NCBI GenBank assembly: GCA_002731315.1
Contig: PCBG01000016.1
Coordinates: 1-21,604, forward strand
Source: Rhodospirillaceae bacterium
Lineage (GTDB): Bacteria > Pseudomonadota > Alphaproteobacteria > Puniceispirillales > Puniceispirillaceae
Length of the DNA stretch: 21,604 nucleotides
Direction of reading: 5' to 3'
The first letter of the stretch is position 1. Each line of letters opens with the position of its first letter. A program made the translations under genes and the position numbers. This document shows, in pieces, positions 1 through 16,762 of this stretch. The notes beneath the pieces are model-generated. The model saw only the letters and a list, made by a program, of their open reading frames with translations, made no database searches and had not been told where the DNA came from.

Positions 1-120
<120 letters not shown>

Positions 121-129
121 CTAATTCAC

Positions 130-2268
130 TCAGGCCAACTTGGCACGGACTTCGTCAGCCACCGCCTGCGGAACCTGTTCGTAATGGTCGAACTGCATCG
201 AGTACTGGGCACGGCCCTGACTCATTGACCGCAGTGTATTGATATAGCCAAACATATTGGCCAGCGGCACCATGGCGTCGATTGCCCGCGCGTTCCCGCG
301 CTGGTCCATGCCGCCGACGCTACCCCTGCGACTGTTCAGATCTCCGATGATATCGCCCATATACTCCTCTGGCGTCAGCACCTCGACCTTCATCACTGGC
401 TCAAGTAGCTTAGGAGCAGCTTTCTGCATCACTTCCCGGAACGCGGCACGTGCGGCGATTTCAAAGGCCAGAACCGATGAATCAACATCATGGCTGGCAC
501 CATCAATCAGCTCGACTTCAAAATCGATGACCGGGAAGCCTGCAATGCTGCCGGTTTCCTTCGCCTGCTCCAGACCTTTTTCAACACCGGGTACATATTC
601 GCGCGGCACCGAACCACCAACAACCCTGTTGGTAAAGGCATAACCACCTTCAGCAAGCGGCCGAAAGATCATCTTCACCCGAGCAAACTGACCTGAACCA
701 CCCGACTGCTTCTTGTGGGTGTAATCGATCTCGGCCTCTTTGGTGATAGTTTCACGATAGGCCACCTGGGGGGCACCAATATTCGCCTCAACTTTGAATT
801 CACGCTTCAGACGATCCACCAGGATATCGAGATGCAATTCGCCCATACCCTTCATGATGGTCTGGCCCGACTCTTGGTCGGAGCTTACACGGAAGGATGG
901 ATCTTCTGCAGCCAGCCGCTGCAGGCCCGACGACATTTTTTCCTGGTCATTCTTCGACTTCGGCTCAATCGCGATCTCGATGACTGGATCGGGGAAGGTC
1001 ATGGTCTCGAGAACCACTGGCTTGGCCGCGTCACTGATGGTGTCACCGGTGGTGGTTTCCTTCATGCCCGCTAGCGCGACTATATCGCCTGCAAATGCCT
1101 CTTCGATTTCCTCGCGGTTGTTCGAGTGCATCATCATCATACGGCCAACGCGCTCTTTCTTGCTCTTGGTCGAATTCAAGATGCTGTCACCCTTCTTCAA
1201 CGACCCGGAATAGATGCGCAGGAATGTCAGTGAACCGACAAACGGGTCGTTCATGATCTTGAAAGCAAGACCGGATAGGGGATCATTGTCATTAGCGCTA
1301 CGCTCGATGTCGCGCGTCTCAGTCGAATCGCCTGGCGCAAAGCCCTTGTAAGACGGCACATCAAGCGGCCCCGGCAGATAATCGATAACGCTGTTCAAAA
1401 GAGGCTGCACACCCTTGTTCTTAAAGGCAGAGCCACACAAAACCGGTACGAAAGACATATTCAGCGTACCCATACGAATCAGTCGGCGAAGAGTTTCTTC
1501 ATCCGGCTCCTCACCTTCAAGGAAGGCTTCCATAACGTCATCGTCCTGTTCGACTACAAGCTCGATCAACGCAGCACGCATCTCAGCGGCTTTGTCGGCA
1601 AGCCCTGGGCGGATGTTCCGGAGTGACCAGCTGGCCCCAAGATCCTCTGAATTCCAAACCCACTCCTGCATGGTGATCAGATCGACAATACCCTCAAACT
1701 CGTTCTCCGCACCAATTGGCATCTGCACGGGAGCCGGCAAGGCCCCTGTCCGGTCTGCAATCATCTCGACGCAATTGAAGAAATCGGCGCCAATCTTGTC
1801 CATCTTATTGACGAACACGATCCGAGGCACCGAATAACGGTCGGCTTGACGCCAGACTGTTTCTGTTTGCGGCTCGACACCGGCATTGGCGTCAAGAACA
1901 CACACAGCGCCGTCAAGGACGGCCAGCGAGCGCTCCACCTCGATGGTAAAATCAACGTGGCCCGGTGTGTCTATTATGTTGAAACGGAATTTCGCTTCGT
2001 CAGAATCGTCACCATATTGGCCTGATGGTGTGCTGCCATCATTCGTGCGAAACCACATACAAGTTGTTGCCGCTGATGTGATGGTGATCCCGCGTTCCTG
2101 CTCCTGCTCCATCCAGTCCATGGTGGCGTTACCATCATGTACCTCACCGATTTTGTGGGACCGGCCGGTATAATACAGAATACGCTCGGTAGCAGTTGTC
2201 TTGCCGGCATCAATGTGGGCCATGATGCCGAAGTTACGGTATCGCTCTAGTGGGTAATCACGTGCCAT
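130..2268 (-). CDS. fusA: Elongation factor G
   Basis: EF-G is the GTPase that drives ribosomal translocation and, with RRF, ribosome recycling in the cytoplasm. The 712-residue product has G1 AHIDAGKTT (residues 17-25), the switch I stretch [11 protein letters not shown] (59-69), G3 DTPGHVD (100-106) and G4 NKMDKIG (154-160), followed by the usual domains II-V with a complete C-terminus. It is a little longer than the E. coli protein (about 704). Between W72 and the NIIDT strand there are about 24 residues, rich in G, S and D, where E. coli has about 11. The ATG has GGAG 9 bases upstream. The gene lies 21 bases downstream of rpsG and 30 bases upstream of tuf, in the str operon. Confidence 0.98.
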   Translation of the reverse strand: MARDYPLERYRNFGIMAHIDAGKTTATERILYYTGRSHKIGEVHDGNATMDWMEQEQERGITITSAATTCMWFRTNDGSTPSGQYGDDSDEAKFRFNIIDTPGHVDFTIEVERSLAVLDGAVCVLDANAGVEPQTETVWRQADRYSVPRIVFVNKMDKIGADFFNCVEMIADRTGALPAPVQMPIGAENEFEGIVDLITMQEWVWNSEDLGASWSLRNIRPGLADKAAEMRAALIELVVEQDDDVMEAFLEGEEPDEETLRRLIRMGTLNMSFVPVLCGSAFKNKGVQPLLNSVIDYLPGPLDVPSYKGFAPGDSTETRDIERSANDNDPLSGLAFKIMNDPFVGSLTFLRIYSGSLKKGDSILNSTKSKKERVGRMMMMHSNNREEIEEAFAGDIVALAGMKETTTGDTISDAAKPVVLETMTFPDPVIEIAIEPKSKNDQEKMSSGLQRLAAEDPSFRVSSDQESGQTIMKGMGELHLDILVDRLKREFKVEANIGAPQVAYRETITKEAEIDYTHKKQSGGSGQFARVKMIFRPLAEGGYAFTNRVVGGSVPREYVPGVEKGLEQAKETGSIAGFPVIDFEVELIDGASHDVDSSVLAFEIAARAAFREVMQKAAPKLLEPVMKVEVLTPEEYMGDIIGDLNSRRGSVGGMDQRGNARAIDAMVPLANMFGYINTLRSMSQGRAQYSMQFDHYEQVPQAVADEVRAKLA

Positions 2269-2289
2269 ATCAGATAACTCCTGCAGGCT

Positions 2290-2760
2290 CTACCAACGGT
2301 AATGCGAGAATGCGCGGTTTGCTTCAGCCATCTTGTGCGTGTCTTCACGCTTCTTGACAGCGTTGCCGCGATTGTTTGAAGCATCCAACAGCTCGGCAGA
2401 TAAACGGTCAACCATAGTGGTCTCGCCACGCTTCCGCGAACTGTCGATCAACCAACGAATGGCCAATGCCTGAGCGCGCTCTGAACGCACCTCTACGGGC
2501 ACCTGATAAGTCGCACCACCAACCCGACGCGAGCGAACCTCGAGATGCGGACGGACATTTTCCAGCGCATCGTGGAACACCTTTACAGGCTCGTTACCGG
2601 ATTTTTGCTGGATACGGTCAAAAGCACCGTAAACGATCGTTTCAGCGATCGAGCGCTTGCCATCATACATCAGACAAGACATGAACTTTGACACAACCGT
2701 GTCTTTGAACTTTGCATCGGGAAGAACCGGACGTTTTTCTGCGCGGTGACGACGTGACAT
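2290..2760 (-). CDS. rpsG: 30S ribosomal protein S7
   Basis: S7 nucleates assembly of the 30S head by binding the 3' major domain of 16S rRNA and contacts E-site tRNA. The product, [20 protein letters not shown]..., is 156 residues, the family's normal length, and ends AFSHYRW. An open frame extends 37 codons further upstream into rpsL, but the ATG at 2760 has a strong GGGGGGAAAT Shine-Dalgarno, so I use it. It lies only 13 bases after rpsL and 21 bases before fusA. In E. coli S7 represses the str operon at the rpsL-rpsG junction; with 13 bases here that site would have to overlap coding sequence or be absent. Confidence 0.98.
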   Translation of the reverse strand: MSRRHRAEKRPVLPDAKFKDTVVSKFMSCLMYDGKRSIAETIVYGAFDRIQQKSGNEPVKVFHDALENVRPHLEVRSRRVGGATYQVPVEVRSERAQALAIRWLIDSSRKRGETTMVDRLSAELLDASNNRGNAVKKREDTHKMAEANRAFSHYRW

Positions 2761-2773
2761 CTCGATTTCCCCC

Positions 2774-3145
2774 CTATTTCGGGCGTTTCGCGCCGTATTT
2801 CGAGCGGCGCTGGCGACGGTCTGCAACACCCTGCGTGTCGAGCGTCCCACGAATGATATGGTAACGGACACCGGGAAGGTCTTTCACACGGCCGCCACGA
2901 ATCAAAACAACTGAGTGTTCCTGAAGATTGTGACCTTCACCCGGAATATAGCTTGATACCTCAAAGCCATTGGTAAGGCGCACACGCGCAACCTTCCGAA
3001 GCGCCGAGTTCGGCTTCTTCGGTGTGGTGGTGTAAACCCGCGTGCAAACGCCGCGCTTCTGCGGGCATGCTTCCATAGCGGGAACTTTGGTACGTGCGAC
3101 AGGGCGCTTACGCCCGTGCCGGATCAACTGGTTAATGGTCGGCAT
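2774..3145 (-). CDS. rpsL: 30S ribosomal protein S12
   Basis: S12 sits at the 30S decoding centre and affects accuracy of tRNA selection. The 123-residue product has the family's usual length and both diagnostic loops: [19 protein letters not shown] and [14 protein letters not shown]. The lysines whose substitution gives streptomycin resistance in other bacteria are wild type in both loops. It is the first gene of the str operon. The ATG is preceded by AGGGACGG, about 190 bases after the predicted transcription start. Confidence 0.98.
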   Translation of the reverse strand: MPTINQLIRHGRKRPVARTKVPAMEACPQKRGVCTRVYTTTPKKPNSALRKVARVRLTNGFEVSSYIPGEGHNLQEHSVVLIRGGRVKDLPGVRYHIIRGTLDTQGVADRRQRRSKYGAKRPK

Positions 3146-3342
3146 TACCGTCCCTTTTTCATCTCAACCAAGTGGTTGCACTAATCGTGCGTAGAGGCCG
3201 GCCTCCCCGTTAATGCCGAGAAGATCAGCCTGTTTTCATGGTCCTATGTAGACCTGATTGCGTCACCAATATACCGACGCAGCGTCTGGCCTGGCACGGG
3301 TTATGCCCGAACAGACCACCACCTGCATCAAAAGGTGAGCGG
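3146..3342 (-). other. rpsL 5' leader with two short palindromes
   Basis: This is the roughly 190-base untranslated region between the predicted str promoter and rpsL. It has no open frame with an SD. Two symmetric elements stand out: a perfect 12-base palindrome GAGGCCGGCCTC at 3194-3205, and a 5-bp hairpin CAACC-AAGT-GGTTG at 3165-3178 just before the rpsL SD. The length and hairpins are compatible with a ribosomal-protein autoregulatory leader, but I recognise no known leader family here. Confidence 0.4.
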
Positions 3343-3371
3343 AAACTATGTCAGCGATGCTGGCGGGTCAA
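3343..3371 (-). promoter_or_regulatory. Predicted sigma70-type promoter of the str operon
   Basis: On the minus strand a TTGACC -35 (3366-3371) is followed after exactly 17 bases by TAGTTT (3343-3348). It lies between rpoC and rpsL, directed at rpsL, and no other hexamer pair in this gap is as good. Transcription would start near 3336. Confidence 0.65.
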
Positions 3372-3428
3372 GCGGTTTTTGCCGTGCTTTGCCAGATTAC
3401 GCATAATTTTTTAACCACCCCGCCCAAT

Positions 3429-3443
3429 GGCCGGGACCCGGCC
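3429..3443 (-). terminator. GC hairpin abutting the rpoC stop (weak or partial terminator)
   Basis: GGCCGGGACCCGGCC follows the rpoC TGA directly and folds into a GC-only hairpin of about 5 bp. No T-tract follows, so it may act as an mRNA 3' stabiliser or a Rho-assisted or partial terminator rather than a canonical intrinsic terminator. Confidence 0.35.
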
Positions 3444-7673
<4,230 letters not shown>

Positions 7674-7705
7674 TCAGGTCGGATTGCGCTGGCTCTGGCG
7701 CGCAA

Positions 7706-11884
<4,179 letters not shown>

Positions 11885-11981
11885 CAAGGTTACCTCGTCA
11901 GTTAAACGTTTGATCACAAATGCTGGAAGCGCATCTGCTGTGCCGCCATCGGCGGCGTGGGAGCCGGTTGATTACCGGTAG

Positions 11982-12027
11982 CGATAAAAGACCTTGCACC
12001 GGCCGGCAGATATGGGCCGGTGCAAGG
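11982..12027 (-). terminator. Strong hairpin between rplL and rpoB (attenuator/processing site)
   Basis: A perfect 13-bp stem, CCTTGCACCGGCC paired with GGCCGGTGCAAGG (11992-12027), encloses a 10-base loop and is followed on the transcript by TCTTTTATC. In E. coli the same junction carries a partial terminator and an RNase III site that set the ratio of L7/L12 to beta. This hairpin is in the right place for that role, and its interrupted T-tract suits partial rather than full termination. Confidence 0.75.
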
Positions 12028-12065
12028 CAAATTCAAGGTAGTCCGAAAGACTGGCCACGTTGTGG

Positions 12066-12446
12066 TTACTTGACTTCGACAGAGGCGCCAGCTTCTTCCA
12101 GCTTGCCTTTCAGTTTTTCGGCCTCTTCTTTGGACACGCCTTCCTTGACAGGCTTTGGCGCACCTTCTACGAGGTCTTTCGCTTCCTTCAGTCCGAGACC
12201 GGTGATGGCGCGGACCTCTTTGATCACGTTAATCTTAGAAGCGCCAGCGGCAGTCAGCACCACGTCGAATTCTGACTTTTCCTCGCCACCAACGGCAGCG
12301 TCACCGCCACCAGCTGGCATTGCCATTGCTACCGGAGCAGCGGCGGCAGATACGCCCCACTTGTCTTCCAGCAGCGTTGCCAAATCAGCAGCCTCAAGTA
12401 CGGTAAGATTGGAAAGCTCTTCTGCGATTTTTTCAATATCAGCCAT
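12066..12446 (-). CDS. rplL: 50S ribosomal protein L7/L12
   Basis: L7/L12 is the multimeric stalk protein that recruits and activates translational GTPases. The 126-residue product has the N-terminal dimerisation helix ([20 protein letters not shown]), an Ala/Gly/Met-rich hinge around residues 39-53 and the conserved C-terminal domain ([20 protein letters not shown] through the [14 protein letters not shown] end). GGAG lies 6 bases before the ATG. It follows rplJ by 38 bases, as usual, since L10 and L12 form one complex. Confidence 0.98.
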   Translation of the reverse strand: MADIEKIAEELSNLTVLEAADLATLLEDKWGVSAAAAPVAMAMPAGGGDAAVGGEEKSEFDVVLTAAGASKINVIKEVRAITGLGLKEAKDLVEGAPKPVKEGVSKEEAEKLKGKLEEAGASVEVK

Positions 12447-12484
12447 GATTTACTCCATTAGGCTTGAACGTCTGGTCGGGGCTA

Positions 12485-13003
12485 TCAGCCCTGCTGCAAT
12501 TGGTCTGAACGTGCCTTGATCACGCGTGCCACCTTGCCAGCCGGAGCCTGGGCAACACGGGCGATTTTGGCTGCCGGAGCCTGAAGGATCCCGACAAGCT
12601 TGCCACGCAATTCTTCAAGAGACGGCAGTTTAGCCAATGCCTCAACGGCAGCCTTGTCGAGAGATTTCCCGTCCATGCTTCCGCCGACGATTGTCAGCTT
12701 GTCGTTACCCTTGGCGTATTCCACGAGCACCTTGGCCGCTGCCACCGGATCAGCCGACGTGCCAATGGCCGTCGGTCCGGTAAACAGTGACTCCAGCGCC
12801 GTGTGCGGCGTATCATTGAGTGCCAGCTTGGCAATCCGATTCTTGGTTACCTTAAAGCCAGCTCCAGCTTCCCGCATCTTTGAACGCAGGTCGCTGCTCT
12901 CAGCAACGGTCATCCCAACCTGATGTGCGACAACAACAGTTGTCGAACTATTCAGGGTGGTCTGCAGCGTTTCGATCAGTTCGGCTTTTTCTTGTCTGTT
13001 CAC
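12485..13003 (-). CDS. rplJ: 50S ribosomal protein L10
   Basis: L10 anchors L7/L12 dimers to 23S rRNA at the stalk base. From the GTG at 13003 the product (VNRQEKAELIETLQTTLN..., V read as fMet) is 172 residues, the normal length. The open frame reaches 25 codons further up, but those residues are not family-like and cross the T-tract of the leader terminator. A GGAG lies 7 bases before the GTG. The C-terminal helix that binds L12 (RVAQAPAGKVARVIKARSDQ) is complete. The gene is separated from rplA by 278 bases holding a structured leader. Confidence 0.95.
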   Translation of the reverse strand: MNRQEKAELIETLQTTLNSSTTVVVAHQVGMTVAESSDLRSKMREAGAGFKVTKNRIAKLALNDTPHTALESLFTGPTAIGTSADPVAAAKVLVEYAKGNDKLTIVGGSMDGKSLDKAAVEALAKLPSLEELRGKLVGILQAPAAKIARVAQAPAGKVARVIKARSDQLQQG

Positions 13004-13061
13004 CGATCGTCTCCGCTCGTTAGTGAGGCGAATAAAGCATTTCTGCCCTGCCTCGGGTTGC

Positions 13062-13089
13062 AAAAAGGAACTAGCCACAAGGCTAGTCC
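13062..13089 (-). terminator. Intrinsic terminator/attenuator in the rplJ leader
   Basis: On the transcript GGACTAGCC-TTGT-GGCTAGTTCC forms a stem with one bulged base, followed directly by TTTTTG. It lies about 60 bases upstream of the rplJ start, after rplA and the leader hairpins, so it can only serve as an attenuator for rplJL(-rpoBC) or as the end of the rplKA transcript. Confidence 0.7.
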
Positions 13090-13281
13090 GCTGGCCTGCC
13101 CATCAAGAGGTTCAAGCAGAAACCTGCTCTTGCTCCCGTCTATTGCAGGGGATTAAGCCGCCGGGCCTGACAACGCATGGTCCGGTTGCGCCTGCAGTCT
13201 TGGACAGGTGCGGAGCAAGGATCTCCACCCCTGCCCCTGTCCGCCGGCACCGCAAGGCGCCGGCAAATTTGTTTAATGCCG
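13090..13281 (-). ncRNA. Structured rplJ leader (L10-leader-like)
   Basis: This non-coding stretch follows the rplA stop and holds several stable hairpins in transcript order. The first is GCCGGCGCC-TTGC-GGTGCCGGC. The second is a GGACAGG/CCTGTCC stem enclosing GTGGAG/CTCCGC across an asymmetric internal loop. The third is a long-range TGCAGG/CCTGCA pairing, and the fourth is CAAGAG/CTCTTG with a 3-base bulge. The terminator at 13062-13089 comes next. Position and architecture match autoregulatory leaders bound by the L10-L12 complex in many bacteria. I did not align it to a covariance model, so the family name is inference. Confidence 0.55.
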
Positions 13282-13968
13282 TCAGGCAACATCCTCGACC
13301 ATGATGCCAGGGCCCATCGTCGAGCTGATGGTAATCTTGTGAATAAAGGTGCCTTTGACTCCGCTCGGGCGCGCCTTGCGCACGGCGTCGATGAAGGCAG
13401 CCGCGTTCTCGATGATCTGTGCCTCGTCGAAGCTAGCCTTGCCAACACCAGCATGCACAACACCAGCTTTTTCCGCGCGGTACTGAACTTCGCCAGCTTT
13501 TGCAGCCTTTACCGCGGCGGCGACATCAGGTGTTACCGTGCCCAGCTTGGGGTTCGGCATCAGGCCGCGCGGGCCAAGCACCTTGCCAAGCCGGCCAACA
13601 ACCCCCATCATGTCCGGACTGGCAATCACGCGGTCGAAGTTAGACTCGCCACTTTGGATGGCCTCAGCCAGATCTTCAGCACCGATCAACTCGGCACCGG
13701 CTGCCTTGGCTTCATCGGCCTTGGCGTCACGAGCAAAAACAGCCACACGCATGGTCTTGCCTGTACCGTTCGGCATGGCAACCACACCGCGCACCATTTG
13801 ATCTGCATGCCGCGGGTCGACACCAAGATTCATGGCGATGTCGATGGTCTCATCAAATTTTGAAACGCTGGCACTTGCCTTAATCATCGCCACAGCTTCC
13901 GACAAAGGGTAACTGCGGCTGCGGTCGATCTCGTTTGCAGCCTTTTTTCTCTTGCTGATCTTCGCCAT
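13282..13968 (-). CDS. rplA: 50S ribosomal protein L1
   Basis: L1 forms the mobile L1 stalk of the 50S subunit and helps release E-site tRNA; in other bacteria it also represses the rplKA mRNA. The 228-residue product is slightly shorter than E. coli L1 (234), as is common. Conserved blocks include [15 protein letters not shown], the [22 protein letters not shown] segment (here [20 protein letters not shown]) and the RNA-binding C-terminal TISSTMGPG. It starts 3 bases after the rplK stop, with GAGGG of the rplK 3' end serving as SD, so the two are translationally coupled. Confidence 0.98.
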   Translation of the reverse strand: MAKISKRKKAANEIDRSRSYPLSEAVAMIKASASVSKFDETIDIAMNLGVDPRHADQMVRGVVAMPNGTGKTMRVAVFARDAKADEAKAAGAELIGAEDLAEAIQSGESNFDRVIASPDMMGVVGRLGKVLGPRGLMPNPKLGTVTPDVAAAVKAAKAGEVQYRAEKAGVVHAGVGKASFDEAQIIENAAAFIDAVRKARPSGVKGTFIHKITISSTMGPGIMVEDVA

Positions 13969-13971
13969 TAG

Positions 13972-14403
13972 TTAGCCCTCCACGACTTCAAGGCCCATAG
14001 CGCGGGCGGAACCGCGTACCATGGCCATTGCGCCATCGACATCAACGGCATTCATATCTCCCATCTTTTGCTCGGCGATCTCGCGCACCTGTGCTTCGGT
14101 AACCTTGCCAGCAACCGAACGACCCGGCTCCTGTCCACCCTTGCCAAGGCCGGACGCCTTTTTAAGAAAATAGCTAACGGGCGCTGTCTTGGTGACGAAG
14201 GTGAACGACTTGTCCTGAAAGACAGTGATCACCACCGGCACAGGCATGTTCTTTTCCAGCGAGTCCGTCGCCGCATTGAACGCCTTGCAGAATTCCATGA
14301 TGTTGACGCCACGCTGACCTAGTGCCGGGCCGACAGGCGGCGACGGATTTGCCCCACCGGCAGGAATAGTCAGCTTTAGATAGCCTTCGATCTTCTTCGC
14401 CAT
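13972..14403 (-). CDS. rplK: 50S ribosomal protein L11
   Basis: L11 forms the GTPase-associated centre with 23S rRNA and is needed for RelA activation and factor binding. The 143-residue product has the proline-rich N-terminal linker ([21 protein letters not shown]) and the C-terminal rRNA-binding domain ([19 protein letters not shown]...). An AGGGG lies 9 bases before the ATG. It follows nusG by 56 bases and precedes rplA by 3. Confidence 0.98.
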   Translation of the reverse strand: MAKKIEGYLKLTIPAGGANPSPPVGPALGQRGVNIMEFCKAFNAATDSLEKNMPVPVVITVFQDKSFTFVTKTAPVSYFLKKASGLGKGGQEPGRSVAGKVTEAQVREIAEQKMGDMNAVDVDGAMAMVRGSARAMGLEVVEG

Positions 14404-14459
14404 AAATAGTTGCCCCTAATCGCCGGTGGTCCGTCTCTCGAACGGCTGCCACCGCATTA

Positions 14460-14990
14460 CTAAACTTTTTCGACTTGGCTGTATTCCAGCTCGACAGGAG
14501 TTGACCGGCCAAAAATTGACACTGTCACCTTCAACCGCGCCTTGTCATCATCAGCTTCCTCGACATAACCGTTAAAAGACGCAAACGGCCCATCCGAAAC
14601 GCGCACCTGCTCGCCAATGTCAAATGTGACAGTGGTCCGAGGACGCTCAACCCCTTCGCTCATCTGGTGCATTAGCCGCTCAGCTTCGGAATTGGTTATC
14701 GGCACCGGCTTGCCCTTGCCACCAAGGAAGCCGGTGACGCGAGGCTGACTGGTCACCAACTGCCAGGCCTCGTCGGTTAGCTCCATCTTGACCAGAATGT
14801 ATCCAGGGAAAAACTTCTTCTCGCTCTGCACACGAACACCGCGGCGCATTTCGATCACATCCTCGACAGGCACCATGACCTCTTCGATCTGATGCTCTAG
14901 GCCGTTACTTTCAGCCTGTTCAGTGATCAGCTGTGCAACTTTCTTCTCCGAACCAGAGAAAACATGCAGCACATACCAACGCTTTGCCAT
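14460..14990 (-). CDS. nusG: Transcription termination/antitermination protein NusG
   Basis: NusG binds RNA polymerase at the clamp, suppresses pausing and links it to Rho or to S10 on the ribosome. The 176-residue product has the NGN domain ([20 protein letters not shown]...) and a C-terminal KOW domain ([20 protein letters not shown], about 125-175) ending [15 protein letters not shown] two codons upstream is in frame, but the ATG gives the family's usual MAKRWY start and has GGCGGAAAG about 8 bases before it. It is 49 bases after secE. Confidence 0.97.
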   Translation of the reverse strand: MAKRWYVLHVFSGSEKKVAQLITEQAESNGLEHQIEEVMVPVEDVIEMRRGVRVQSEKKFFPGYILVKMELTDEAWQLVTSQPRVTGFLGGKGKPVPITNSEAERLMHQMSEGVERPRTTVTFDIGEQVRVSDGPFASFNGYVEEADDDKARLKVTVSIFGRSTPVELEYSQVEKV

Positions 14991-15039
14991 TGCCAAAACT
15001 TTCCGCCTCTACAATCGCCGGGACATTACCGGCAAGCAG

Positions 15040-15237
15040 TCACCCGCCAAGCCCGAGGATAAGTTGAACGACGTTCGAGAGCACCATATCGACCAATAAG
15101 AAAAACAGAGCAGCAATAGTTGCCATCACAAAAACAGTGATGGTGGCGGTCCCGGTTTCGCGGCGTGTAGCCCAAGAAATGCGGGAAATTTCCTGACGGA
15201 CCTGCCTTACAAATTGTGCTGGCGACGTTTTTGCCAT
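15040..15237 (-). CDS. secE: Preprotein translocase subunit SecE
   Basis: SecE clamps SecY in the SecYEG channel of the inner membrane. The 65-residue product MAKTSPAQFVRQVRQEISRI has the amphipathic segment and conserved SWATRRET before one membrane helix (about residues 35-60, VFVMATIAALFFLLVDMVLS). This is the short single-helix form normal outside enterobacteria. The frame stays open 18 codons further upstream, but those residues are not SecE-like. No clear SD precedes either start, so initiation may be weak or leaderless. The usual upstream neighbour trnW is 6.1 kb away here, separated by the accessory cassette. Confidence 0.93.
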   Translation of the reverse strand: MAKTSPAQFVRQVRQEISRISWATRRETGTATITVFVMATIAALFFLLVDMVLSNVVQLILGLGG

Positions 15238-15483
15238 GGGTGTCTGGTGCCAATACAAGTTACATTTAACGCCAGCAACACTGCTTTGCACCGAACAAAA
15301 GACGGGCTCGCCGTGCGGTTCAAAGTCCCCACGATCTGTCGGCCTGTCTGATTTTCAAGTGACGAGTGTCCCTACCGTCGCGCGTGTCTAGCAAAGAGCA
15401 TGGCTATTGGCAATAGGTTTATCGCCACCTTGTCGGCAATTCTGATTATTGCCGACCCATTGTCGACACTCCGAAAAATTGTG
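15238..15483. other. Intergenic region upstream of secE, with two inverted repeats
   Basis: No gene is visible in this 246-base gap. It must hold the secE-nusG promoter unless these genes are read from the MFS transcript. The best minus-strand hexamers I can find are only moderate: TTGAAC, 17 bases, TTTTGT (near 15291-15319), and TTGCTG, 17 bases, TATTGG just before secE. Two inverted repeats share a GGCAAT/ATTGCC core: CTATTG-G-CAATAG at 15404-15416 and GTCGGCAAT-7-ATTGCCGAC at 15432-15456. Neither is followed by a T-tract. Confidence 0.5.
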
Positions 15484-16674
15484 TCAGCGGCTGTGCCAAT
15501 AGGCCAGCCAGCTCGCCACTGCCGCTATGCCCGACATCAACAGCACCACACTAAGCGCTAGCAGGAAATTCTGATCCCCGCCAAGGGCGATCACAACGCT
15601 CCCGAAAAAGGCGCTGTAGATCATCTGCTTTGCACCGCACAAGCCGGTCGCCGCCCCACTATTCGGGCCAGCCGCACGCACCGCGCAAATAATCGAATTG
15701 GCCACCACAAGACCGTTCGCGACGCCGAAAAGAAACAGGCAGCTGGCGATTACAAAGTACGACGCATGCCCGGTGATTTCGAGACAGACTAGAAGCAGAA
15801 CCGCCAGGAAGCTGACAATGCCGCCAATCATCACGGTTGGCTCTAGGCCGAGGCGCGGCCCAATATGTCGGCTGAGATTATTGCCGGACATGTAGCCAAG
15901 CGCTGTCACGCTAAATAGCAACCCGATCATCGTTGCGCTGGCCCCCATCCGTTGGAACTGATAGGGCATGAACCCGCCAAAGGAAAAAAAGCCCGCCGTC
16001 AATAGCGCACCGCTGGAGGCATGCACCATAAAGGCACGCGTCCGGAGCAGTAAAAGGAATACTCCGATCACCTTGTGCACAGGCGCCCGCGGCACACGGT
16101 TGTGGTTGGTTTCGCTCAACAGCGCAAAATTAGCGGCAAAAATCGCCGCGGCTGTCAGCATCATGATTCCGATTGATCCTCGCCAGCCAACCAGATCCGC
16201 CACCAGACCACCGCTGGCGAAGGCTAGCAGCGGCACGATGGACTGGATCATCGTGATTGTCGACAGCTGGCGCCCGGCCTCGGTGCGGTCAAAACTGTCA
16301 TTGATGATCACCCGTCCGACCGCCATACAGGCCGCGGCACCAAATCCTTGGATGGCACGCAACGCAATCAGCAACTCGATTGTTGGCGCCACCAGCGCCG
16401 CCGCACCTGCAATAGTAAACAAAAAGGACCCTGACAACAGCACCGGACGCCGGCCGAGCGTATCGGACAGCGAGCCAGCCACAAGCTGGCCAAGACCGAG
16501 CATAATCAGGAAAGCGCTCAGCACAAGCTGAGCCTCGTCACCGGTGGCAGACAATTCACTGCGCAGCAGCGGGATAGCCGGCGTCATCAACGCCATTCCG
16601 ATATTGGCACCTGAAACCGTTAATGCCAGTAACCAGAGCGACGGGGCAACGGAGTGGATAGTAGTATGGGACAC
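15484..16674 (-). CDS. MFS transporter, DHA1 / Bcr-CflA-like exporter
   Basis: This is a proton-coupled major facilitator of the inner membrane, probably an efflux or metabolite exporter; the substrate cannot be told from sequence. From the GTG at 16674 the product is 396 residues with about 12 hydrophobic helices. Motif A between helices 2 and 3 is GQLVAGSLSDTLGRRPVLL. The RAIQGFGAAACMAVGR segment in helix 4 is typical of the Bcr/CflA (DHA1) group. The frame is open for 63 more codons, but that part is hydrophilic, unlike the family, and runs under the divergent transporter gene. GGAG lies 11 bases before the GTG. The gene reads toward secE. Confidence 0.85.
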   Translation of the reverse strand: MSHTTIHSVAPSLWLLALTVSGANIGMALMTPAIPLLRSELSATGDEAQLVLSAFLIMLGLGQLVAGSLSDTLGRRPVLLSGSFLFTIAGAAALVAPTIELLIALRAIQGFGAAACMAVGRVIINDSFDRTEAGRQLSTITMIQSIVPLLAFASGGLVADLVGWRGSIGIMMLTAAAIFAANFALLSETNHNRVPRAPVHKVIGVFLLLLRTRAFMVHASSGALLTAGFFSFGGFMPYQFQRMGASATMIGLLFSVTALGYMSGNNLSRHIGPRLGLEPTVMIGGIVSFLAVLLLVCLEITGHASYFVIASCLFLFGVANGLVVANSIICAVRAAGPNSGAATGLCGAKQMIYSAFFGSVVIALGGDQNFLLALSVVLLMSGIAAVASWLAYWHSR

Positions 16675-16703
16675 AATGAAGAAAGCTCCAGGGCGGGCAT
16701 GGA

Positions 16704-16735
16704 AATATAGCAGCATGTGGAAAAGCCTGTATAGT
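16704..16735. promoter_or_regulatory. Candidate overlapping divergent promoters (MFS / EamA)
   Basis: In the 88-base gap between the two divergent transporter genes the minus strand has TATACA (16728-16733), 18 bases, TATATT (16704-16709), which would start transcription about 23 bases before the MFS GTG. On the plus strand TATAGT (16730-16735) could be the -10 for the EamA gene, with only a poor -35. The two overlap, so the genes may compete for polymerase. Confidence 0.35.
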
Positions 16736-16762
16736 CTTTGCTTAGATGGGAGTGGTTTTCTA

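Noticed and set aside
543..572. Possible antibiotic-resistance alleles in rpoB and rpsL
   Set aside because: The coordinates here are RpoB residues, not bases. The positions equivalent to D516, H526 and S531 are wild type, as are both S12 lysines. The Thr at the N518 equivalent is, to my knowledge, common in Alphaproteobacteria.
15316..15336. GGTTCAAAGTCCCC, resembling a tRNA T-arm left by integration at trnW
   Set aside because: The flanking bases do not form a 5-bp T-stem, and the sequence does not match the trnW 3' end (GTTCGAGTCC...GCCCCTGCCA).
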